Below are positions 7,106-15,689 of a stretch of DNA of 43,194 nucleotides, in pieces (the first letter of the stretch is position 1; each line of letters opens with the position of its first letter). The translations under genes were made by a program, and so were the position numbers. The notes under the pieces are model-generated. The model saw nothing but the letters and a program-made list of their open reading frames with translations. It did not search any database and was not told the DNA's origin. The stretch lies in NCBI GenBank assembly GCA_902799345.1, contig CADBZW010000027.1, positions 1 through 43,194 of the forward strand, in the 5' to 3' direction. Origin of the DNA: an uncultured Bacteroidia bacterium. Lineage in GTDB: Bacteria; Bacteroidota; Bacteroidia; Bacteroidales; F082.

Positions 7106-10100
7106 TCAATGCATGACAGTGACGCGCTTCACGGTCACACCGCCGTCGGTGTAGATGCGGACCATGTACATGCCGGTGTTGAACTGAGCCATGTTCAGGA
7201 TGTACTCATCTTGATCAAGCTCGGTGTCGAACACCACCTGGCCGAGGACGCTCACCACAGTGATGCGGTTCATATCCTTGGCTTGGATGGTCACATTGCC
7301 CTTCGTCGGGTTCGGGAAGAGGGCCACGTTGGCTTCGTTCTCGATCACGTCGTCGTAGTAAATCTCAACTTCCACGATCTCGCTTTCGCAGTCGGAGTGG
7401 ATGGCTTGGGCACCGATCATGAAGGTATGCTCGGGTACTTGGCCGTCGAAGCCCAAGAAGATCGGGTGCTGACCCACAGGCAGTTCACCGATGAGTTCAC
7501 CGTCGGCGTACAGTCTGATGGCAGTGGCGCCTTCCGGATCCTCCCAATCAACGTAGAGGCCTTCCATGCCTTCGTTGTTCATGTACTGGCCAACGAGGTT
7601 GGTCACAGGAGCGCAGAGGTCGCCAGATTCAGCGCAGTCGCCGCAGCTCATGGCATAGTAGTAGTTGTTTTCAGGCAGTTCGGCAGTGCCGTCGTAGACC
7701 ACGCGGACGCAGATTTCCTGGCCGTCGCCTTCGTAGGTGTAGGTGTTGGTCGGGGCCTCAACGAAGGCTTCCCATTCACCGTCAACGAAGATCATGGCAC
7801 CGAGGATGCCTTCAGCAGGAGTCGGAGGCGTAGGAGGCGTGGTACCTTCTTCAACGTAGGCACGGATCATCCAGTTGCCGTTGTAGGCACCACCAGTGGC
7901 TGTCACAACCGTCTGCCAATCATCAGCCAGCAGGTCAGAATAGAGCCACATACCATTTGCATTACCAGCCTGAGTATCAAGAGCAGCCACAAAGCCACCG
8001 TCGGTGTGCATCACAACCCACAGGCTTTGAGCAGGATCAATCGTTACAGGAGTGGTGAAGGTGAACTCGACAAAGTCTTCGGCACCAGTGGTGCTATAAG
8101 GCTGTGAGTAGACCAGCGTAGTAGGAGCGGTAGTACCGCCTTGGTAGATCTCGATGTTGCCAGTGTTAGCAGCAGGATCATAGTAAGCAGCCTTGGTCAA
8201 GGTGTTGCCTTGGTAACTGCCAGCAGGGAACATAACACCGAATGAGAACGGGAAGACCTCACCAGTGGTTTGGTTGGACAAACCGAGAATGGTGTTGCTA
8301 ACGGTACCATTGTCGTAATAGATCCAACCATCGCGGTTGTCAAAGTTGACAGTCTTGCCAACGACAGTCTTGCCAACGACAGAAGCGCTAGTGGTATTTT
8401 CAACCATACGGTACTCACCGTTGTCAACAGCAGGCTTGTTGCATGCGAAGCCAAGGGCTCTGCCGTTTTCAGTGATGGTGAGGTCAACTTGGTCGTTGGT
8501 GCCACCGAAGGAGACAGTGAAGGTGTAAGTCTTACCAGCCTCGAAGACATAGTCGTCATAGCGGCCAGGAATGTTACCGTTGGCGGAAGCAATCCAGACA
8601 CGGTCGCCAGGAGTCGGGTTGGTGATGCACCAGTCGTAGGTACCGGCAGGAACGGTGATGCTTTGAGAACCAGTCACAATGATGTTGCTAGTGTTCAAGT
8701 TACCATCGGCATTCTCCGGGATCTTGTACTCGAAGTTGTCGTACATGCCGGCAGGAGCGTTGCCGCTCGTGGTCAGACCGCCAGTTTCAGGAATGATGGT
8801 GCCGTAAGCAGTAGCATCGGCATCGATCAGCATCTGATAGCCGGTGCCATCCTCCCAAACATCCTGAGGAACACTCAAGACGATAGTGGCTTCTTCGGTA
8901 GGAGTCGGAGGAGGAGTCGGGCCATCGCCACCGGCAGGATACGTCCAGCTGATGGTGTTGCCTTCGACGTTAACAACGCCGTCGACGACGCCAGCATAGT
9001 TGTCGCAAGGCTCGTATTGCCATTCGGCTTCAACATAGTCGCTCATGCCAGTGCTGTAGATAGCAGCAACTTTGCAGATGTAGTGTTCACCCTCGACGAG
9101 GTCGGCGGTGGCCACTTGGCAGAACGGTTGTTCAGCAGGCGTGTTCTCGTTGAAGATCGGCTCACCATCGATGCTGGTGCACATGATCTTGTAACCTTCG
9201 AGGTGACGCATCGGGTCATCTTCAGGATTCGAGAGAGTGCCATTGGGTTGCCACATGGCCCAGCCGGTGCGGCTGACATAGAGCTCTCTGGCGTTGAAGA
9301 TCTTTTCGATCAACACGTAGCGGAGATCCATGGGCGTCCAGATTTCTTGATAATCAAGCTGCGTGAAGTAACCATCCTTTTCGACAGTGATGTTGTAGTT
9401 ACCCTTGCGGAACTCGGGGAACACATAGTAACCGGTCTGGTCGAGGACCAGCGGTTCGATGGCGTGGAGTTCTTGTTCACCAGGATTGGTGTTCTCGAAG
9501 GTCACCACGGTGCCTTCCGGGCTGTCGGCGCTGTTGAGCACCACGTTGACAGTCACACCTTCCATGATGGTCATATCCTTGTCGATGCACGGAGCGCAAC
9601 CAGTGTGCCACGTGATTTCGCTTTCACGCTCTTCGAACGGATAGTCGATACGCGGGTTGTTCGGGTTGTCGGCTTGGTTGCCAGCATAGACGGCGCTAAC
9701 GCCCCACTTGTAGACACCAGGCTCGGCGTTCGGCCAGCTCACGTCGAAGTAAGCGGTATCCGGCACCCAGGCGGTGGCCAGGAACTCAGTGTTTTCACTG
9801 TTGTAAGGACCATCGTTGTAGCAGTCAGTACGATAGATGTTGTAGTGATGCAAGGCGCGGGTAGGTTCGGCCTCGGCAACGGCTCTGCCAGCCTCGCCGA
9901 TGGTGATATCGTCGACATCCAGATAGAACATGTCGCTGCAGTTGAAGTGACGGAGAGCCACATAACCGGTTTGGCCGGCGTATGCGCTCAGGTCGACATT
10001 GAATTCGTACCAAGTGCCTTGGGCACGACCGCTGCGGGTGTTCATGGCAACAGGCTTGCCGTTGTTGTCACCCTTGGCGCTCATCGTCCATTCCTGAACC

Positions 10101-13100
10101 ATCGTGAAGGCCGAAGCGCTGGTGTTGCCAGTGGTGGAGACGGCCACGCCGAAGTGCTCAGCAGCGTAGCTGGCGTCTTGAGCGCAAGCGTAGAATCTCA
10201 GCTGGCCACCCAGTTGCACCTGAGGCGACACGAGGTAGTTGTCAGGATGGAGGACACCGTAGGTGTTGTCATAGCTCTGTGAGAACACGAAGTCGGCGGA
10301 GCCGTCGTGACCGGCTGCACCGCTCATCAAGTTGGAAGCCATATCCCAGTTGAAGCCGTCGCCATCAGCGTCGATGGTGGTCCAGCCTTGCATGCCGTCT
10401 TCGAAGTCGTAGGTATCGCCAGCGATAGGCGGTTCGGGCAGGAGGTTGAAGCGGATGTAGTCGAGGTACACGCAGTCGTCGTTGCTGTTGACGCTACCGT
10501 CCTTAGTATAGCTCCATCTGAGGGTGTGTTCACCTTCAGTGATAGGATAACGCTTCTCACCCCAGTTGCCAGCACCAGTGAAGGTGGCCATCTCGTTACC
10601 ATCGAGGTAGAAGTGACCATAATCCCAGTTGTTTTCGCAGCTCGGCTTGATGAAGAAGCTCAGGATACCGTCGTTCGGGATTTCAACAGTCAGGTTGAGG
10701 TCGCTCACCACGTTGCCGACGCCAGCGCCACCGCTCTTCAGGCAGTAGGTGCCTTCGTAAGGATTGTTCGTGGTGATGGTCCAAGGATAGTTGGCTGTGG
10801 TTTCCCAATCGAACTGGCTGAGGTCGCCGGTCTCGAAGTCTTCAACCATCTCATTGTAGAAGTTGAAGTCCCACCAAATCTTGACGAGTTCTTCGCCACC
10901 AACCTCGACGGTTTCAGCGCAGACATTGGCAGGAGCGTAGAACACTTCGTTCATGATGAAGTTGACGTCGTTGACCTGGCCCTGGTGAGGAGCTTGGAAG
11001 GGCAGTGCATGATTCGTGACGGTTTCCTGATAGCCTTCCTTGTTGGCAACGGCCACGGTATAGTTACCAACGTAGACTTGGACGTTGTAGTAACCGTTGT
11101 CGTTGGTGGTGGCGGTGTAGGTGTGCTCGTGGCCAAATTCGTCGGTACCAGTGATGGTGACGGTGACACCGCCGATCGGGGTGACGCCGTCCTGCTCGTA
11201 AGCATAGCCGTTGATACCGGTTTCATTGGTGTAGCCAGACACCTTAACGATAGCATCGTTCGAGAAGGCGGATTCACCTTCGTCGTAGATGGCGGTGACG
11301 TTGAACTTGTAACCATCCATGTTGTAAGGCAGCTCGCTGGCGGCCACGGTGTAGGTGGTCATGTTGACTTGGTTGACGGTGGTACGATCGAGATACTCGT
11401 CATCCTTGTAGATGTAGTAGTAACGATAGGTACGGTCGACAATCGAGTTCCAGTTCAAAGTGGTGGTTTGGCCTTCGAAGAGTTCAACCGGGGTGGCGGT
11501 CAAGTTCTGAGGCACGTTGAAGTGCGTGGTGAAGCCCCAAATGTCGCCGATGGTGGTGCAGCCGACAGGCTCGCCGCCATTGGTGCGCTGGTCGACACGC
11601 CAGAAGTAGTTGGTGTTGTTCCAGAGGTTGGTCACAGTGTATTCCTCAGCGAGGTCGTTCGTCCAGTCGACGAGGATGGTCTGAGGATGCGTCTCCACTT
11701 CATCGTCCGGCCAGTAGGTCGTGCTGAAGGTGAGGCGGTACTCGGTGCAGTTCGGGTCGAGCAACCACTTCAGGGTCACGCTGTTGGGCTGGATGCCTTC
11801 GGCGTTGTCGATAGGAGCGACCACGACAGCCTTTTCGGGGCAGGGCAGTTCTTCGATGCCGATTTCGACTTCATAGTCGCGGTCGGTCGAGGAGGCCACC
11901 AGGTAGTAGGTACCGGGCAGGATGTTGAGGTTCTCGATGACCGGGCCGGCGCTGAATTCAGCAAATGCGCCAGGCACTTCAGGATCGACGGGCTGATCGG
12001 GATCGACGGGAGTGCTGGAAGCAGCGTTGATGGTGACATCGTCAATAAAGACTTCGTATGCGTCATAATTGACATCGTGGAAGGCAATCCACACGTTTTG
12101 GCCAGCGTATGCACTCAAGCTGACAGTATGTGAACGCCAGTTGTCCCAACGATCGTTCGTATGGCGAACGGCAGCGTTGCCATTCGAACCAGCCTTGGCT
12201 TCGCCACCCCAAACCTGGGTGAAGCTGCTGGCAGTCGGGTTGGCTGCAGTGGAAACACAGACCGAGAAGCTCTCCGGATAATCATCGTTGGCGTTGTCGG
12301 CCCAGAAAGTAATCGAGGAGTTGTTGTCGATGCTGTATTGCTGGGGGCTAACGAGGTATGAGTCGGTGTCATAAGCGCCATCATAGTCGACGAATGAGTA
12401 GCACATGGCAAAACCAGTACCACCATGAGTATGAGTGGTATAATCATAACCACCAGGATTGTTGTCGCTGTGGAGCCAAGTGCCGCCATCGGCGTTGACA
12501 TCAAGGACAGTCCAGCCTTCGAGGCCGTTTTCGAAGCCGTAGGTGTAGGCATCGCGGTTGTCGCGGTTGCCACCCTTGAACTTGATGATGGAGCGGCTGG
12601 TGGAGGTGGACAGTGAATAGGTATTCGTAGTGGTGTTGTAGACCGTGCCATCGCTGATGGCGTAAGCCGAGGCGTTGAAGCTGATGTTAGTTTCAGCCTT
12701 CCATTCCGTACCGTTGGGGCACTGTGTATCGTTGCGAAGCACGCAGATCAACACGTTGCTGGTGCCGTCCCAGGCGAAGTTGCCTTGGTTGAATTGGAAC
12801 TCGTTCCAACCCTGAACCGTTTGATGGTCGCCAGCGAACACCTTGGTCATGCCGCTGGTGAGGTGCGAGTTGGTGGTCAGGGCGGCGTCGCTCACGTTGG
12901 CCATCCAAATCTGGATGCCATGAGCCGTAGGATTAGAAGCGACGGAAGATGCATACCAGCTCAAGCTCGTCATCGGGGCGCGGCCCACACCGGCGGCCTG
13001 CAGTTCAGCAGCGGTGTAGAGGGTCTCACCGATGGAGTTATAGAACCAAGAACGGAAAGGAACATAGTTGAAGGTCGAGGTGCTGGCTTCGTTGCCGATT

Positions 13101-15280
13101 TGGGCCTCGAAGGTGCCGCCGGCAGGAGTGCTGCCGCCGCCTTGCATCGGGCGTTCGGTGTAGTTGTTGTTAGCCATCGGGCCAGGCTGGCCATAGAAGT
13201 CCTCAGTGTAGAGGGCCACCTTGCCATTCTGGTAGCCTTCCATCACGTGGGCGTTGAGGCTCATGGCTCTGTTGACCTTGAACTTCATCACGGCGTCGTA
13301 GCCATCAGGAATGTTGGCTGCGAAGTCGGGCATGTCGTAGTTCTGGTGCAATTGGAACTGCTGGGCAGGACCGTCCCACAGGTTCGACATGTACTTTCTC
13401 CATTGCGTGGCTTCGGTCACGGTGCCGAGGTCGTAAGCCTTTTCGAAGACATCGGGGCAGTAAGGAGTATAAGGAGCAGCTACAATCTGATAGAGGTGCG
13501 TGCTGCGTTCGGTGGTGTTCACGGCGAGCAGGCTCTCGATCGTTTCGGTGCTGGTCCAGTCGCGGTTGGTGTTGAGGTAGAGGTCAACGCCAGGACGGCC
13601 GTTGGCGGCCACGGTGAAGGGATACTCGGTGGTCTCTTCGTCCATGCTGAAGTAGCCGTTGTTGTGGAGGAAGTCGATCAGGACGACTTCGACGTCTTCG
13701 TCACCATCGTTGTAGAGGTTGAAGTGATAAGGCTCCATCCAAGCGCCGTTGGGGCGTTCGATGAGGAGGCGGTCGATGCTTTCGTACTCACCTTCACCCA
13801 CGCCGTAGGTCGACAGGGTGTGCAGACCTTCCTCATAGGTGTAGTAAGCGTAGGTGTAAATCACGGCAGCGCCCACCGGAAGTTCTGGTTCTTGAGCAGC
13901 ATCTTCCGGAGTAATAACCCTAGCTAAGAGGACAAGGTCGGATGAGCCATTGATATAAGCCTCCAAGGCGGGGTTGAATGCATAGCCCTCATTGGGCAGC
14001 AAAATGAATCCCCAAATGTAATCCATCTCATCAAGGTTGTAGATAGGATCGGGGTTGATTTCGCGGCCCGGCAATATGCCATGAGGCAATGTAAACCATG
14101 AGGCAGCCATGAGGCTGTAGTTGGCATCCTCAGGGATGGTCACGTTTTGGGTGACAGGCTCACCCCAGACAGGAGCGACGAAATCGTTGATTTCGACGAC
14201 GTCGACGACTTCGTAGTCGGGACCTTCACCCATGGTAACATTGATTTCGACATCGTCGAGACCAACGCCATAGCCATATTTGTCATGCATCAAGAAACCG
14301 ATCTGGTAGTTGCTGGCAAAACCAGTGAGTTGGATTTCACCCATCTCAGTCCAAGAGGAATGGGCAGTAGTGGTGTAATAAAGCTGTTGCCATGCGCCAC
14401 CGTTCACGCGGTAGTAAACACCGAAATAATCGATGTCGCCAGCCCAGCTTCTGTTGACGAACCAGCAGTTGATGGTGCCTTCCGTTGCGGTCGAGAAGTC
14501 GAACATCGGGGAGACCAGATAGGTCTGGTTTCCAGTGCTGCTGTGGGTGATCAGGGCATTGTAGCTGCCGCTATGGGTGCCGGTAGAGGTGGAGTAGTCA
14601 CCCACGCCGACATGCCAGTTGCCAGGACCTTCAACAGTCCAGCCAGCCGGTAAAGCACCTTCTTCGAAGTCGATAATTTCGGAAAGGGATTCGCCGCCAC
14701 CTTGGGTGACGGTCACATCGACACCATCATTGGTGCCAAAAAGGCTCACAACGAACTCGTAGGTCGCGCCAGCCTCGAACACGTAGTCGTCCTGGCGACC
14801 GCCAGCAGAACCGTTTGCAGCGGCAATCCAGATGCGATCACCGGGAGTCGGGTTGGTGATGCACCAGTCGTAGGTTCCAGCAGGAATCTGAATGCTCACA
14901 CTGTTGTTAATGACAATGTTGGAGGTCTCACAAACCCCATCAGCATTCGTCGGGAGTTTGTACTCGAACTCGGCATAAATCGACTCGTTGCCAGAGCAAT
15001 CCAAGCTCAAAGCACCAGTCTCTGGAATCGTCGAGCCGTAAGCCGTTGCATCGGCGTCGAGCAGCATTTGATAGCCCGAACCATCCTCCCAGACATCGCC
15101 AGCGGTCAAAATGATCGTGGCGTTGCCCGCGTTAGGAGCCACGGCTCTAATGGCCGGGGTACCCGATAGAGGGGACGCAGGCGTTCCATGCGCACCGTTA
15201 GAAACACGGTTTTGCGCAAACATCGCTCCAGGAAAAACCAAGAGCAATGCCATCATCAAAGAAAATACTTTCTTTTTCAT
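7106..15280 (-). CDS. Giant T9SS-secreted adhesin with gingipain/HagA-type domains
   Basis: A 2724-residue surface protein. Signal peptide MKKKVFSLMMALLLVFPGAMFAQ sets the start at the ATG at 15280; the frame is open for 69 more codons upstream, but these run through a repeat. Order by rough residue: DUF2436 at 60-195 (WEDGSGYQMLLDADATAYG, TYDWCITNPTPGDRIW); anchor-J/MAM-like 200-350; cleaved-adhesin 910-1090 (FENGLEGWTVLDVNADGG); fibronectin III 1257-1347; carboxypeptidase regulatory-like 1355-1440; anchor-J 1475-1615; second cleaved-adhesin 1620-1795; second DUF2436 2140-2270; C-terminal sorting domain 2645-2724 (ALFPNPTKGNVTI, NTGMYMVRIYTDGG). DUF2436 and cleaved-adhesin modules are known from the hemagglutinin regions of P. 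gingivalis Kgp, RgpA and HagA. No protease domain was seen, so it is HagA-like rather than a gingipain. Likely role: adhesion to host or substrate polymers. Confidence 0.9.
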   Translation of the reverse strand: MKKKVFSLMMALLLVFPGAMFAQNRVSNGAHGTPASPLSGTPAIRAVAPNAGNATIILTAGDVWEDGSGYQMLLDADATAYGSTIPETGALSLDCSGNESIYAEFEYKLPTNADGVCETSNIVINNSVSIQIPAGTYDWCITNPTPGDRIWIAAANGSAGGRQDDYVFEAGATYEFVVSLFGTNDGVDVTVTQGGGESLSEIIDFEEGALPAGWTVEGPGNWHVGVGDYSTSTGTHSGSYNALITHSSTGNQTYLVSPMFDFSTATEGTINCWFVNRSWAGDIDYFGVYYRVNGGAWQQLYYTTTAHSSWTEMGEIQLTGFASNYQIGFLMHDKYGYGVGLDDVEINVTMGEGPDYEVVDVVEINDFVAPVWGEPVTQNVTIPEDANYSLMAASWFTLPHGILPGREINPDPIYNLDEMDYIWGFILLPNEGYAFNPALEAYINGSSDLVLLARVITPEDAAQEPELPVGAAVIYTYAYYTYEEGLHTLSTYGVGEGEYESIDRLLIERPNGAWMEPYHFNLYNDGDEDVEVVLIDFLHNNGYFSMDEETTEYPFTVAANGRPGVDLYLNTNRDWTSTETIESLLAVNTTERSTHLYQIVAAPYTPYCPDVFEKAYDLGTVTEATQWRKYMSNLWDGPAQQFQLHQNYDMPDFAANIPDGYDAVMKFKVNRAMSLNAHVMEGYQNGKVALYTEDFYGQPGPMANNNYTERPMQGGGSTPAGGTFEAQIGNEASTSTFNYVPFRSWFYNSIGETLYTAAELQAAGVGRAPMTSLSWYASSVASNPTAHGIQIWMANVSDAALTTNSHLTSGMTKVFAGDHQTVQGWNEFQFNQGNFAWDGTSNVLICVLRNDTQCPNGTEWKAETNISFNASAYAISDGTVYNTTTNTYSLSTSTSRSIIKFKGGNRDNRDAYTYGFENGLEGWTVLDVNADGGTWLHSDNNPGGYDYTTHTHGGTGFAMCYSFVDYDGAYDTDSYLVSPQQYSIDNNSSITFWADNANDDYPESFSVCVSTAANPTASSFTQVWGGEAKAGSNGNAAVRHTNDRWDNWRSHTVSLSAYAGQNVWIAFHDVNYDAYEVFIDDVTINAASSTPVDPDQPVDPEVPGAFAEFSAGPVIENLNILPGTYYLVASSTDRDYEVEIGIEELPCPEKAVVVAPIDNAEGIQPNSVTLKWLLDPNCTEYRLTFSTTYWPDDEVETHPQTILVDWTNDLAEEYTVTNLWNNTNYFWRVDQRTNGGEPVGCTTIGDIWGFTTHFNVPQNLTATPVELFEGQTTTLNWNSIVDRTYRYYYIYKDDEYLDRTTVNQVNMTTYTVAASELPYNMDGYKFNVTAIYDEGESAFSNDAIVKVSGYTNETGINGYAYEQDGVTPIGGVTVTITGTDEFGHEHTYTATTNDNGYYNVQVYVGNYTVAVANKEGYQETVTNHALPFQAPHQGQVNDVNFIMNEVFYAPANVCAETVEVGGEELVKIWWDFNFYNEMVEDFETGDLSQFDWETTANYPWTITTNNPYEGTYCLKSGGAGVGNVVSDLNLTVEIPNDGILSFFIKPSCENNWDYGHFYLDGNEMATFTGAGNWGEKRYPITEGEHTLRWSYTKDGSVNSNDDCVYLDYIRFNLLPEPPIAGDTYDFEDGMQGWTTIDADGDGFNWDMASNLMSGAAGHDGSADFVFSQSYDNTYGVLHPDNYLVSPQVQLGGQLRFYACAQDASYAAEHFGVAVSTTGNTSASAFTMVQEWTMSAKGDNNGKPVAMNTRSGRAQGTWYEFNVDLSAYAGQTGYVALRHFNCSDMFYLDVDDITIGEAGRAVAEAEPTRALHHYNIYRTDCYNDGPYNSENTEFLATAWVPDTAYFDVSWPNAEPGVYKWGVSAVYAGNQADNPNNPRIDYPFEERESEITWHTGCAPCIDKDMTIMEGVTVNVVLNSADSPEGTVVTFENTNPGEQELHAIEPLVLDQTGYYVFPEFRKGNYNITVEKDGYFTQLDYQEIWTPMDLRYVLIEKIFNARELYVSRTGWAMWQPNGTLSNPEDDPMRHLEGYKIMCTSIDGEPIFNENTPAEQPFCQVATADLVEGEHYICKVAAIYSTGMSDYVEAEWQYEPCDNYAGVVDGVVNVEGNTISWTYPAGGDGPTPPPTPTEEATIVLSVPQDVWEDGTGYQMLIDADATAYGTIIPETGGLTTSGNAPAGMYDNFEYKIPENADGNLNTSNIIVTGSQSITVPAGTYDWCITNPTPGDRVWIASANGNIPGRYDDYVFEAGKTYTFTVSFGGTNDQVDLTITENGRALGFACNKPAVDNGEYRMVENTTSASVVGKTVVGKTVNFDNRDGWIYYDNGTVSNTILGLSNQTTGEVFPFSFGVMFPAGSYQGNTLTKAAYYDPAANTGNIEIYQGGTTAPTTLVYSQPYSTTGAEDFVEFTFTTPVTIDPAQSLWVVMHTDGGFVAALDTQAGNANGMWLYSDLLADDWQTVVTATGGAYNGNWMIRAYVEEGTTPPTPPTPAEGILGAMIFVDGEWEAFVEAPTNTYTYEGDGQEICVRVVYDGTAELPENNYYYAMSCGDCAESGDLCAPVTNLVGQYMNNEGMEGLYVDWEDPEGATAIRLYADGELIGELPVGQHPIFLGFDGQVPEHTFMIGAQAIHSDCESEIVEVEIYYDDVIENEANVALFPNPTKGNVTIQAKDMNRITVVSVLGQVVFDTELDQDEYILNMAQFNTGMYMVRIYTDGGVTVKRVTVMH

Positions 15281-15667
15281 AATGAATTGAATTTGGTTAA
15301 TAATTAAGTGAATTGATTGAATTTGATAAATTTTTGTTCGTTTTGTTTGTTTCTGATCGAAAGCAAAAGGTATGGGGTGTTTTACTCCCCCTGACCCCCT
15401 CGAAGAGGGGGAAATGCAAAATCCATCGCCCCAAAATGGCACGATGTCAGCTAATTTCCTAAGCATGAAAATTGCATTCGAATGCATAGCAAACGCGTTT
15501 TTAATGTTGTCTAGACACTTATATGACTTGCAAGTCGGGTTTTACCCTTAGTCGTATTGGGCTTTTTTTTCGTTTTTTTTCACCGATTTTTGTATGTTGT
15601 TGATTTATAGTTGGTTATATACTTTTTTTATTATTTATTATAATTAGATAGGCTGCAAAGGTACGAA
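15281..15667 (-). other. Long leader of the adhesin gene, with palindromes and a repeat
   Basis: This stretch of 387 bases holds no gene. It includes a repeat of the CCCCCTC..GAGGGGG family (15384-15412), the perfect palindromes TGCATTCGAATGCA (15473-15486) and GACTTGCAAGTC (15525-15536), the small hairpin GGGTTTTACCC (15537-15547), and A/T-rich tracts from 15560 to 15650. If the promoter at 15656-15689 is used, nearly all of it is untranslated leader. Confidence 0.6.
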
Positions 15668-15689
15668 TTAATTTTGAACATACATCAAA
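15656..15689 (-). promoter_or_regulatory. Candidate promoter of the adhesin gene
   Basis: Minus strand TTTG (15689-15686), 22 bases, then TACCTTTG (15663-15656). The -7 matches the consensus well. It overlaps the end of the upstream U32 gene and implies a leader of about 370 bases. Confidence 0.5.

Noticed and set aside
8270-12133. Long open frames of 670 and 608 codons on the plus strand, opposite the adhesin gene
   Set aside because: They are antisense shadows of a high-GC coding frame. They show no domain, no start signals and Val/Asp/Gly-rich composition, whereas the minus-strand frame has clear domains, a signal peptide and a sorting domain.
15281-15487. N-terminal extension of 69 residues on the adhesin
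   Set aside because: It runs through a dispersed repeat and an A/T-rich leader; the signal peptide begins at the ATG at 15280.
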